A stretch of 47,521 nucleotides of DNA from Alphaproteobacteria bacterium. Lineage in GTDB: Bacteria > Pseudomonadota > Alphaproteobacteria > DSM-16000 > Inquilinaceae. The stretch spans positions 1 through 47,521 of the forward strand of contig JANQIX010000093.1 of assembly GCA_028281925.1 (NCBI GenBank). The letters are read 5' to 3'. Under the pieces are notes generated by a model. The model was not told the origin of the DNA. It ran no database searches and saw only the letters and a program-made list of their open reading frames with translations. Below, one piece after another: positions 17,269 to 25,263 of the stretch. Each line of letters starts with the position of its first letter. Position 1 is the first letter of the stretch. A program made the translations under genes and the position numbers.

Positions 17269-18428
17269 GAACACTGAAGACCATTGCCGCCGCCGGCGCG
17301 CTGGCAACCGGCTTAGGCGCGGCGGCCGAGGCGCAGGAGACGGTGACGATCGCCGCGCTCTACAACCTGACTGGCGGCATGTCGTCCATCGACGCGCCGG
17401 CGCTGAACGGTGCGCTGTTGCATGCCGCGCTGATCAACGAGGCCGGCGGGCTGTTGGACGGCACCGTGATGCTCGAGGTCGTGGGCATCGACACCAAGAC
17501 CGACCAGCAGGAAACGGCGACGGCTGCGCAGCAGGCGCTGTCCATGGACAATCTGGTGGCCGGCATCGGCTATGGCGATACGACCTTCGTGCTGGCCGCC
17601 GCGCCGGCATTCCAGGAGGCCGGCATTCCTTTCGTCACCTCCGGTGCCACACACCCGATGCTGCCCACCTGGGTCGGCGACCACATGTTCATGACGGCCT
17701 TCGGCGACGACGACCAGAGCTACGCCATCGCCGACTATGCCTATGACACGCTGGGCCTGCGCCGGGTCGCGGTGTGGACCGACGACAGCATGGACTTCAC
17801 CCGGGCGCTGTCCACCTTCTTCCGGGAGCGGTTCGTCGAGCGCGGCGGCGAGCTTGTCGGCGATGACTTCTTCATGATGGGCGACACCGACTTCTCTGCC
17901 CAGATTGCAAGGCTGCAGGCGATCGACCCGGCGCCCGACGGTGTGTTTGTCTCCGCCATTCCGGGCGAGGCGGGGCTGTCGGTGAAGCAGATCCGCGAGG
18001 CCGGCATCACATATCCCATCGTCAGCGGCGACGGCTTCGATACCGAACTGGTGTCGACCGTGCCGGGGCCGGACCTGGCGAACGATGTCTTCTTCTCCTC
18101 CCACACCTATCGGGCGGATGACCGGCAGGTCGTGTCGGATTTCGTTGCGGCGTACGAGGAGGAGTACGGCCGTCCGCCGGAGAACGCGTTCTCACCGCTG
18201 GGCTATGATGCCATCGGCCTTGTCGCCGAAGCGATTGAGGCCGCCGGCAGCACGGAGCCGAGTGCGATCCGCGATGCGCTGGCCGGGATCCGCGACTATG
18301 AGGCGGTAACCGGTATGATCTCGTACACCCGCGAGACCATGGTCCCGCCGAAGCCGGTGGCGATCATCGAGGTGCAGGGCGGCGAGTTCACGCTGTTGGA
18401 GACTTGGTTCCCGGACGAGGTCGAGTAA
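17265..18428 (+). CDS. livK: ABC transporter periplasmic substrate-binding protein (LivK/Peripla_BP_6 type)
   Basis: The 387-residue protein has a clear signal peptide (MRTLKTIAAAGALATGLGAAAEAQ), then the type I binding-protein fold: VTIAALYNLTGGMSSIDAPALNGALLHAALINEAGGLL near the N-terminus and ITYPIVSGDGFDTEL, NAFSPLGYDAIGLVAEAIE further on. It would deliver ligand to LivHM. The gene is last in the operon, with AGAGGGG before the ATG that overlaps the livM stop. The ligand is not predictable; the neighbouring isochorismatase-family hydrolase hints at an amide or carbamoyl compound rather than leucine. Confidence 0.9.
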   Translation: MRTLKTIAAAGALATGLGAAAEAQETVTIAALYNLTGGMSSIDAPALNGALLHAALINEAGGLLDGTVMLEVVGIDTKTDQQETATAAQQALSMDNLVAGIGYGDTTFVLAAAPAFQEAGIPFVTSGATHPMLPTWVGDHMFMTAFGDDDQSYAIADYAYDTLGLRRVAVWTDDSMDFTRALSTFFRERFVERGGELVGDDFFMMGDTDFSAQIARLQAIDPAPDGVFVSAIPGEAGLSVKQIREAGITYPIVSGDGFDTELVSTVPGPDLANDVFFSSHTYRADDRQVVSDFVAAYEEEYGRPPENAFSPLGYDAIGLVAEAIEAAGSTEPSAIRDALAGIRDYEAVTGMISYTRETMVPPKPVAIIEVQGGEFTLLETWFPDEVE

Positions 18429-18457
18429 GCCTCATCCCATCATGACGTAATGGGAAA

Positions 18458-18481
18458 CGGCCCGAGGGTGTCCTCGGGCCG
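18458..18481 (+). terminator. Intrinsic terminator of the liv operon
   Basis: A perfect 10-bp stem CGGCCCGAGG/CCTCGGGCCG with loop GTGT lies 29 bases after the livK stop, followed by CTTCTTCATT. It sits between convergent genes and may also end the minus-strand transcript of the SPFH-like gene, since TTTCCC follows on that strand. Confidence 0.8.
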
Positions 18482-18501
18482 CTTCTTCATTGTGGAACCA
18501 A

Positions 18502-19959
18502 TCATTCGTTCGCCTCGCCGGCAATCAGCGAGAGGCAGAAGCGTCGGGCGACCAGCTCAGGCGCCGCTTGGTACCGCTGCAGGAAGGCCGAGAATGCCCG
18601 TGCCTCCATCTCCGCATCGCGAACGACCTCATCGCCGGCGCGCCGAGCCTGATCGACTTGCTCCGCTGCGGTGATCTCGGCCGCTTCCAAAGCCGACTCG
18701 GCATCGGCTTCAGCGGCCGCCAGCATGGCGCCGCCATCATCCGGGTCGAATGGAGTTACGGCCAACTGCGCGGAAATGTCGATGGGGCCGACCTGGGTGG
18801 TTACGAGAACGGCGTCGTCTTGGCCGACATCGCCAAGTACCGCCGCGGCAGCGGTCAGCAGATCGTTCGACAGTCGTGGGCTTTCCTGTCCGGCGACGAT
18901 CAGATCCATGTCGCGTAGCAAGGGCAGAAGCTCTGCGGCTACAACGTCCCTGATCAGGGCCTCCGTTGGGGCCGGATCCGATGGCGCAACTGGTATCTGA
19001 CCGGCCTGGGCGAGGTAGGTCACGGCGATGGGAACGTCGACCGGCACGCCGTCTCCGGTCATTGTTGTGAGGATGAAAGACAGCGAGCTGGTGTTGGTGT
19101 TCCGGCCTGACTGTTTCGGGCCCGGCTCGGTCCCGCCCTTGACCGGTTGGCCGCGATGGGCCTGCGGAATAGCTACGCCGTCGGGGATCGGCGACGCGGC
19201 AATCGGCGCCAGGCAGTCGGCCAGCAGCGCATTTGTGCCGGCGAAGGCGTTGTCTGCCGTGATGACGATGTCGGCGAACAGATCGGCGGCCAGTAACCGG
19301 CTGGACCAAAACGTGTAGAGGTCGAGATCGGCACCCGCCACCGATGCCATGATGCGGTCCGCCTCAGACGTGGCCTCAGCCATGATCTGGTCTATATCTG
19401 CCGCGGCGATCGCCTCCATGCGCCCGACCTCTGCCGCCGCCTGCGCCGCGATCCGTGCGGCTTCCGCTTCATAGCGGCGGCGCGTGCGGTCCGCCTCGTT
19501 TGCCAGCCGTTCGGCCATGCGCTCCACCATGTCAGGACCGGGATGCAGACCGGAGAGGCCATAGGCCGCCAGGCGCAGGCCGAGGTCGCCGGCTGCCTCG
19601 TCCATATGCTGGCCCAACGTCGCCAAGGCCGTCTCGATATCCGTGCGGTCACCGTCAAAGCCGATCGCACCGACAGCTGCACGGAGCCCGTGCTCCAACT
19701 GCGCCTCAAGCGCTTCGTGGACTGCCGCGCCGATCTGTGCCGACGGCTCTGCATCAACAACGGCATATCCCGCGGCGATCACGCGGTGGACATCGGCATC
19801 CAATACCGGCAACTCGTCGACGCGAATATGGATGTATGCCGGTGGCTCCGCCGTTTGGGCGATCGCTTTACCGCCTGGCCCAGCGCCTGCGAGCAGAAAA
19901 GCAGCCGCTGTCGCGGCGGAGACAGCGGTGTAACGTAAAGGTTCTGTCCTTGCGCTCAT
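18502..19959 (-). CDS. Tandem HflC-like plus HflK-like (SPFH) protein in one chain
   Basis: The N-terminus has a hydrophobic export or anchor segment (TAVSAATAAAFLLAGAGPGG). Residues 40-225 follow the plan of the HflC core and tail: LRAAVGAIGF, LGLRLAAYGLSGLHP in place of the usual 'GIEVVDVRIRRADLP', then a long Ala/Glu/Arg helix (ANEADRTRRRYEAEAARIAA) ending DLDLYTFWSS, like the HflC 'DPEFYAFYRSL'. Residues 290-475 follow HflK: SFILTTMTGDGVPVDVPIAVTY, an Ala/Glu helix, and FSAFLQRYQAAPELVARRF, like the HflK 'FL.VY.EY..AP.VTR.R'. HflK and HflC are normally separate membrane proteins that regulate FtsH. No FtsH gene is near, and the order here is C then K. The ATG at 19959 has GGAGG upstream. 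Function unknown. Confidence 0.65.
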   Translation of the reverse strand: MSARTEPLRYTAVSAATAAAFLLAGAGPGGKAIAQTAEPPAYIHIRVDELPVLDADVHRVIAAGYAVVDAEPSAQIGAAVHEALEAQLEHGLRAAVGAIGFDGDRTDIETALATLGQHMDEAAGDLGLRLAAYGLSGLHPGPDMVERMAERLANEADRTRRRYEAEAARIAAQAAAEVGRMEAIAAADIDQIMAEATSEADRIMASVAGADLDLYTFWSSRLLAADLFADIVITADNAFAGTNALLADCLAPIAASPIPDGVAIPQAHRGQPVKGGTEPGPKQSGRNTNTSSLSFILTTMTGDGVPVDVPIAVTYLAQAGQIPVAPSDPAPTEALIRDVVAAELLPLLRDMDLIVAGQESPRLSNDLLTAAAAVLGDVGQDDAVLVTTQVGPIDISAQLAVTPFDPDDGGAMLAAAEADAESALEAAEITAAEQVDQARRAGDEVVRDAEMEARAFSAFLQRYQAAPELVARRFCLSLIAGEANE

Positions 19960-20159
19960 CGCTCAAGCCTCCGCTGCGGTTGCTAAGGCAATACTAACGG
20001 CAGCCGGCGTGCCGCGGGAACGGTGGCAATCACGGATAACGACCGAGTGGCTGCCCCTGATCATCTCTGGGCCACACTGTTCGTGCATACGCAGCTATGC
20101 CGCGCACCTGAGCCAGGCTGTGCGGCACGCCGTTCTGGGAGGCAACGGAGGAACAAAGA

Positions 20160-21752
20160 ATGAGCGCATGGCGAATTGCGGGACTGATCGCGATGCTGGC
20201 TGCGGGTCCGGCCGCGGGAAGCGAGATTATCCTCTTTGACGACGCAAACTGTGCCGGCACCTACCGCGTGCTGATCGAAAGCGAGGCGGATCTGGATCGG
20301 GTCGAATTCGGCAATGCGGCCGCTTCGGTCCGCGTGGTGGCCGGGACATGGACGCTGTTTCGCGACGACGATTTCCAGTCCAACAACGGACCACCGGTGA
20401 CGCTCCCGGCCGGCGATTGCGTCAATCTTGGTGTCGGGCCGACCGCGCAATTCCCGCCCGAGCTGATGGATTCCGTACAGTTGACAGCCGCGGCCCCCGG
20501 CCCCGGCTCGGCGATCGTCCTTTATGACGGCGCGAACTTGTCGCCACCCTATCGCGTGATCACCAGCAATACGCCGGATCTGGACGCGATGCAGTTCGAC
20601 AACCGCATCAGCTCGTTCCAGGTGGTTTCCGGCCTTTGGCGGATCTTCAGGGATGACGGCTTCCAGTCCAACAATGGACCGCCGATCGAGGTCGGCGTCG
20701 GCGTGTACGCCAATATCGAGGATCTCGGCTTTCCGGCGGATCGTGCGTCATCAGTTCTGCGCATGAATGTGGCCAGTGACCCGCAGCTGCCGCCGCCGGT
20801 CGTCACTGTGGACTGCCCACCGGGCTCGGCGACGAATGGGGCTGTCTGCGTGAGTTGCGTTGAGCTTGGTCAGGTGGTGGCGGCCAATGGCGGGGCCTGC
20901 GAATGCCCGGCAGATCAGCAGACCATCGGGGGCCGCGTCGTAGACGGGATTCCGATCGGCCTTTGCCAGAGGGAACTGGTGGTCACGCCTCCACAGGACC
21001 CGGCTTCCCCGACCGGCTGCCCGGCCGGTGAGGTGATGGCCGGCTCTCTTCAGACGGGTGGGGGCTGCGTGCCGTGCCCGGAGAACAGCGCGCCCAATCC
21101 CGACAGAACGTCATGCCACTGCGACAGCGGTTACATGCGCGTGGGCTATGCCTATTACGGTTTACCGGAATGTGCCGCATGCGACCGCGGCAGTGTCTAC
21201 GACGCGGGGAGTGGGCTGTGCGTCTGCCCCTCCGGCACGGTGCAGGTGGGCACGGACGGGGGCGGCATGCCGACCTGTGTGCGACCTTCGACCCAGCCGC
21301 GGATGGTTGAGCATGTCGTTGACGGGTGGGATGCCTATCAGACGGCACGCCGACATCGGTTCGCCTTCACGACCGAAGTCCTCGGCGTACCGATACCGCC
21401 CGCCTGCGTCATCGGCATCCAGGCCTACGAGGGGCTGTTCTCAATCGAATTCCGCTCATCCCCAGGGGGCGGCCATTGCACGGCGATGCTGTTCGACGAC
21501 CGCGGCGTGCGCGAGCCGTGGGAACTCGTCTCGTGGACCTTGGCGCCGCTGCCCGAGGCAGAGGCCGCTTGCAGCAGCTACATCATCGGTGCGGTGCAAC
21601 AGCATCCCGACCGCCCGCAGAGCGCCACGCTCCGGGTGGACATGCATCATTCTCCGCCCGCGTCGTTCCTGCCCAACCTATGCGTGGTGGTGATCGGATC
21701 CCTCACACTGCGCGGGCCGGCCGGGGCGGACCCGCTCGACGCCTTCCGGTGA
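20160..21752 (+). CDS. Secreted protein with two beta/gamma-crystallin domains and a Cys-rich region
   Basis: A signal peptide (MSAWRIAGLIAMLAAGPAAG) is followed by two similar domains, about residues 22-108 and 118-203. Each has the crystallin pattern: I.LFDDAN/VLYDGAN, then F(D/G)N..SS.(R/Q)V.SG.W..FRDD.FQSNNGPP. The next 160 residues are Cys-rich and fall into EGF/TNFR-like units (CPPGSA..G..CV.C, CPAGEV, CPENSAPNPDRTSCHC). The last 150 residues form an unrecognised domain with several more cysteines. Many bacterial beta/gamma-crystallins bind calcium, but whether the ligand residues are intact here I cannot tell. GGAGGAAC precedes the ATG. It is divergent from the HflC/K-like gene; both products appear exported. 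Confidence 0.75.
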   Translation: MSAWRIAGLIAMLAAGPAAGSEIILFDDANCAGTYRVLIESEADLDRVEFGNAAASVRVVAGTWTLFRDDDFQSNNGPPVTLPAGDCVNLGVGPTAQFPPELMDSVQLTAAAPGPGSAIVLYDGANLSPPYRVITSNTPDLDAMQFDNRISSFQVVSGLWRIFRDDGFQSNNGPPIEVGVGVYANIEDLGFPADRASSVLRMNVASDPQLPPPVVTVDCPPGSATNGAVCVSCVELGQVVAANGGACECPADQQTIGGRVVDGIPIGLCQRELVVTPPQDPASPTGCPAGEVMAGSLQTGGGCVPCPENSAPNPDRTSCHCDSGYMRVGYAYYGLPECAACDRGSVYDAGSGLCVCPSGTVQVGTDGGGMPTCVRPSTQPRMVEHVVDGWDAYQTARRHRFAFTTEVLGVPIPPACVIGIQAYEGLFSIEFRSSPGGGHCTAMLFDDRGVREPWELVSWTLAPLPEAEAACSSYIIGAVQQHPDRPQSATLRVDMHHSPPASFLPNLCVVVIGSLTLRGPAGADPLDAFR

Positions 21753-21765
21753 CTGTGGTCTTGGA

Positions 21766-21802
21766 CCGCGTGTCGGACGCCGGCGCGGCGTCTGACACGC
21801 GG
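21766..21802. terminator. Strong hairpin between convergent genes
   Basis: A 16-bp stem with a single G-T pair and a 5-base loop fills the gap between the crystallin gene and the convergent HExxH gene. There is no long T tract on either side, but the very stable stem in this position suggests a bidirectional terminator. Confidence 0.7.
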
Positions 21803-21813
21803 TGCCGGTTCGC

Positions 21814-22254
21814 CTAATACGACCCCATCAGATCGCAATCCGTGACGATCCGGTAGAACAGCTCGTTGATCTCCATGGCCTCGAACAGGTCGATGCCCAT
21901 GGAGGCCAGGAAGGCGATCTGGGTGTCGTAGGCGACCTTTTCCATGGCGGCACGGCAGCGGTATTCCTCTCCGGCCGAGACCTGCATGTGGTGGACGAGC
22001 TCGTGCACCAGCACGGAAATGTCCAGCGGATCGGTCGGCTGCCAGTCGTCGGGCAGGTGGATCACCGCTTCGTGCAAGTTGTAGAGAGCGATCGCTTGGG
22101 GTGCGCTCGATTCGGCTTGATAAGACGCATCCGGCGAATGCAACACCTGCAGTTCCGCAATCGTGTTGAACTGAACATCCGGCGTATCGGTGGCCGGGGG
22201 CAGCCCTGTTGCGGCGCTGATCCAGGCCATCAGGGCAAACATCAACTGGTCCAT
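21814..22254 (-). CDS. Small exported-looking HExxH protein, putative metallopeptidase (DUF6647-like)
   Basis: The 146-residue protein has a hydrophobic N-terminus (LMFALMAWISAATGLPPA), then HELVH at residues 84-88 in the context DISVLVHELVHHMQ, the zinc-binding motif of gluzincin-like peptidases. Downstream are an EEYRCRAAMEKVAYDTQ helix, whose Glu could be the third ligand, and two cysteines (about 100 and 140) that could pair. The N-terminal half YNLHEAVIHLPDDW resembles small DUF6647-type proteins, but I make this match from memory. GGAGGG lies upstream of the ATG. Activity is unproven; it may be a structural or inactive peptidase homologue. Confidence 0.65.
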   Translation of the reverse strand: MDQLMFALMAWISAATGLPPATDTPDVQFNTIAELQVLHSPDASYQAESSAPQAIALYNLHEAVIHLPDDWQPTDPLDISVLVHELVHHMQVSAGEEYRCRAAMEKVAYDTQIAFLASMGIDLFEAMEINELFYRIVTDCDLMGSY

Positions 22255-22453
22255 AATGTCCCTCCAAATCCCTGTTGGATTGGGGGCGATGTTCCTCCTC
22301 GCTTTGATCTGATTGTGTCTTCACCTCCCTGACTTTTGGTTAACGCGGCTTTGCTGCATAGCAAAAAAGATGCTGCCCACTGCGACAGATCGTCATGATC
22401 GGTCCGTTGCGCCCGATGAGCTTTAGCGATCTTTCGCTGCCCTGGAGGGTCGT

Positions 22454-23074
22454 CTAGCGCAGCTGCGCTGCGTCGAATTCGCGGACAAGCTCCGGAGTGG
22501 TCGTCAGGCGACAGTATCCCTTGAACGCTTCAAGCGCATTGACATGGCGCTCAGCGGTGTTCGTCGTGCAGGCATCCTGCGCCACGATTACGGTGTAGCC
22601 GCGGTCGGCGCCGTCCTTGACGGTATGGTCCACGCACTGGTCGGTCAGGAAGCCCGTAACGATCAACTGTTCGATGCCGAGATTGCGCAGCACATAGTCG
22701 ATATTGGTGCTGTTGAACACGCCCGACGATGTCTTGGGCAGAACGATATCGTCATCGCCGGGGGCGACCGCGTCGATCACGCCTGCTTCCCAGCAGCCCT
22801 TCGCAAAGTGGAAGCCGGTCAGCTTGTAGTCCAGGCTGCGGTCGCGGCCATCGGCCGTCAGGCTCTCGATCACGGTATAGATCACCTCGGCGCCCGCGCC
22901 CCTGGCCGCCGCGATCAGCCGCTGCAGGTTCGGGATCACGACGTCACGTGCAGTCTGAAAAAAGTAAGGCCGCTTCGTGCGCTCGCTTTCGTTGAATATC
23001 CCGTTTTGCACATCGATCAGCAGCAGCGCGGTGCGATGCGGTTCGATCGGGCGGTCTCGCGGGGGCAGCGTCAT
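22454..23074 (-). CDS. Isochorismatase-family cysteine hydrolase (paralogue 2)
   Basis: The catalytic triad is visible as Asp in LLLIDVQN, Lys in LPKTSSG and Cys in LTDQCVDH, in a 206-residue protein. It is the last gene of an operon with N-formylglutamate amidohydrolase (6 bases upstream) and a glutamine synthetase-like gene. This suggests hydrolysis of an amide or carbamoyl intermediate in the catabolism of a nitrogen compound. It is clearly paralogous to the protein at 12947-13669 but lacks that protein's longer N- and C-terminal ends. Confidence 0.88.
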   Translation of the reverse strand: MTLPPRDRPIEPHRTALLLIDVQNGIFNESERTKRPYFFQTARDVVIPNLQRLIAAARGAGAEVIYTVIESLTADGRDRSLDYKLTGFHFAKGCWEAGVIDAVAPGDDDIVLPKTSSGVFNSTNIDYVLRNLGIEQLIVTGFLTDQCVDHTVKDGADRGYTVIVAQDACTTNTAERHVNALEAFKGYCRLTTTPELVREFDAAQLR

Positions 23075-23080
23075 CGGGCG

Positions 23081-23866
23081 TCACTGCACCAGCGGCAGCA
23101 TGCGCTCGACCCACTGGCCCAGCAGCCGGGAAAGGCGGTCGGCCCAAGCTTCCTGGCCGGCCGCATCGGCAATCAGGTCCTGCCGAATCTCCAGCTCCAC
23201 ATACGGGATGCCGCGACCCTCGGCGTGGATCGGCAGGGTATAGTCGTTCTCCATCTCCACCACATAGGGTTCGTTGTCTCCGACAACGATGTCGGTTTCG
23301 CCGGCCGCCAGCTCCTGGAAGGCGCGTGCCCCGCGGCCGTCCAGCCCGTGGATGGAGCCGAGATGCCAGGGCCGCGAGACGCCCTTGTAGACCGGCGTGA
23401 AGCTGTGGATGGTCGCGATCAGCACCGGGCGGTTGGCGTGCAGCCTGAGATCGATCTCGGTCTCGATGCGATGGTGGTAGGGGTGCAGGATGTCGCGCGC
23501 CCGCGCCGCGCGCGCATCGCCTGGGAGCCCCTGGTTGCCGGGGATCACCGTGACCTCGCTGATCTCGGGGATCGAACTGGGCTTGCCCGGCTGCCGATTG
23601 CAGTCGATCACCAGCCGCGAATAGGGCTGGGCGATCAGCGTGGCATCAAGCTGCGTGGAAATCCCCGATGCGACCGGCATTGCGCCGATATCAATCGCGA
23701 TGTGGCGCTGCAGCTCATGGTCCGGCAGACCCAGCGAGCCGAGCGTGCGGGGGATGCGGTTGCCGGCATGGTCGCAGCAGAGTAGGAGGGGCGACGCGCC
23801 GTTGGGCTGTTCCACCAACACCGGCAACGGCTCGTCGGTGCCAAGAAGGGAGGGAAGTCCGGTCAT
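23081..23866 (-). CDS. N-formylglutamate amidohydrolase family protein
   Basis: The 261-residue protein has family motifs LLLCCDHAGNRIP, HIAIDIGA, YSRLVIDCNR, LIATIHSFTP and VELEIRQDLI. Family members cleave N-formylglutamate (or related N-acyl acidic amino acids) with a metal bound by His/Glu residues, as in histidine degradation. No hut genes are nearby; the partner is a glutamine synthetase-like enzyme 12 bases upstream, so a glutamylated or formylated intermediate other than histidine-derived formylglutamate is possible. Confidence 0.88.
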   Translation of the reverse strand: MTGLPSLLGTDEPLPVLVEQPNGASPLLLCCDHAGNRIPRTLGSLGLPDHELQRHIAIDIGAMPVASGISTQLDATLIAQPYSRLVIDCNRQPGKPSSIPEISEVTVIPGNQGLPGDARAARARDILHPYHHRIETEIDLRLHANRPVLIATIHSFTPVYKGVSRPWHLGSIHGLDGRGARAFQELAAGETDIVVGDNEPYVVEMENDYTLPIHAEGRGIPYVELEIRQDLIADAAGQEAWADRLSRLLGQWVERMLPLVQ

Positions 23867-23878
23867 CCGACGCCCCCG

Positions 23879-25195
23879 TCAATAGGCCTGGGAGTAGCGG
23901 GCGGCAATCTCGTCGGCCGCCAGGTCGCGCACCAGCGAGATCTCCCCGCGCTTGTGCATCGTGTACGCGAGCAGGAGGTCGGCCGGCATCCAGCCGCTGG
24001 CCGTTGCGTCCTCCTCCAGCGCCTGCAGGGCGGCATCGAGCGCTTGCGGCAGCCGGACGATGCCGCGCCGTGCGGCCTCCGCCGATGGCAGCGTTGCCGG
24101 GTCTTCCGTCGTGGGTTCCGGTTCGGGCAGTTCATCGCGCAGGCCCTGCAGGCCGGCGAGCACCAGCATGCCGAGCGCCAGATAAGGGCTGGCCGCGGCG
24201 TCGGCCGCCCGGTATTCGAAATTATACTGCCGAGACGGGTTTGCGCCTTCGACCTCCCAAATCGGACAGATGCGCACTCCGGCCTCGCGGTCGCGGTAGC
24301 CGAGATTGTTGTAGGATGCGCTCCACTTGTTCGGGACAAGCCGTTCGTAGGACAGCACGCTCGGCGCCGTCACCGCACACAGCGCCGGCATATGGCGCAA
24401 CACGCCGGCCACGAACTGGCCCGCCTTTTGGCTGAAGCCGTAGGCATGGGCCGGATCGTGGCTGGCCGGCCGGCCGTCGGTGTCGGTCAGGCTGAAATGG
24501 ATGTGCACGCCATTGCCGACCGATTTTCGGTCGACAATCGGGGCGAAGCTGACCCGATGGCCCAGCCTGTAGGCAGTCGCCCGCGTCAGTTCCCTGAGCG
24601 CGACTGCGCGGTCGGCCGCCTGCAGCGCCCCGGCGGGTTCCACCGTAACCTCGAACTGGCCGGGTCCGTATTCGGGCAGGAATGTCTCCGGCTGGACACC
24701 GCCGGCGTCGAGCGCGTGCAACAAGGCTTCGGGAAACGCACCGGCCAGCCGCACACCGTCGAGCCCATAGGAATCGCCCAGCCGCGGCGGCTGGCCGAAA
24801 TAGATGAACTCATGCTCGAACGCGGCGACGACGCGCAGGCCCGCCTCGCGTTCCAGATCGGCCAGTGCGGATTTCAGGAAGCTGCGCAGGCATAGATCCC
24901 AAGGCGTCTTGCCGTCCGTCTGGACGATGTCGCCGAGGAAGAAATGCTCCGCCGGGCCTTCGTCGCCGAAGTCGACGAACACCTCCGTCGCAGGATCGGG
25001 GATCAGCATTAGATCGTTGCGCGGCCCGAACGGGGTCGAGACGATCTGGCCGAAGCAGGTGATCATGGTGTTGGTGGGCGTCCACCCCACGCCCTTCTTC
25101 AGATGGCCCTCAAGTGCGTGGGCGGGAAATCCCTTGCCCCTGACCTGCCCGGCGATGTCGCTGGTGCACACCATGATCAACGGCAACCGGTTCAT
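23879..25195 (-). CDS. Glutamine synthetase family protein (gamma-glutamyl ligase-like)
   Basis: The 438-residue enzyme has the GS catalytic-domain landmarks AAFEHEF, LPEYGPGQFEVTVEPAGAL, NGVHIHFSL and YNNLGYRDREAGVRICP. The N-terminal segment MVCTSDIAGQVRGKGFPAHAL..GVGWTPTNTMI is typical of the gamma-glutamyl-substrate subgroup rather than housekeeping GlnA, and the adenylylation-site region of GlnA is absent. ATP-dependent glutamylation of an amine is the likely chemistry; the amine is unknown. It is the first gene of a three-gene operon. GGGAGG precedes the ATG. Confidence 0.88.
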   Translation of the reverse strand: MNRLPLIMVCTSDIAGQVRGKGFPAHALEGHLKKGVGWTPTNTMITCFGQIVSTPFGPRNDLMLIPDPATEVFVDFGDEGPAEHFFLGDIVQTDGKTPWDLCLRSFLKSALADLEREAGLRVVAAFEHEFIYFGQPPRLGDSYGLDGVRLAGAFPEALLHALDAGGVQPETFLPEYGPGQFEVTVEPAGALQAADRAVALRELTRATAYRLGHRVSFAPIVDRKSVGNGVHIHFSLTDTDGRPASHDPAHAYGFSQKAGQFVAGVLRHMPALCAVTAPSVLSYERLVPNKWSASYNNLGYRDREAGVRICPIWEVEGANPSRQYNFEYRAADAAASPYLALGMLVLAGLQGLRDELPEPEPTTEDPATLPSAEAARRGIVRLPQALDAALQALEEDATASGWMPADLLLAYTMHKRGEISLVRDLAADEIAARYSQAY

Positions 25196-25263
25196 GTCCC
25201 CAACCTCCCATGCCTCCTGCTCTTCCCCGTTTTGTTACAAATCGCCGGCAGGCGCGCAACGGA

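Noticed and set aside
22370..22453. Possible terminator hairpins after the minus-strand isochorismatase
   Set aside because: The TTTGCT/AGCAAA stem nearby has its T tract on the wrong side for an intrinsic terminator, and no other stem is convincing.
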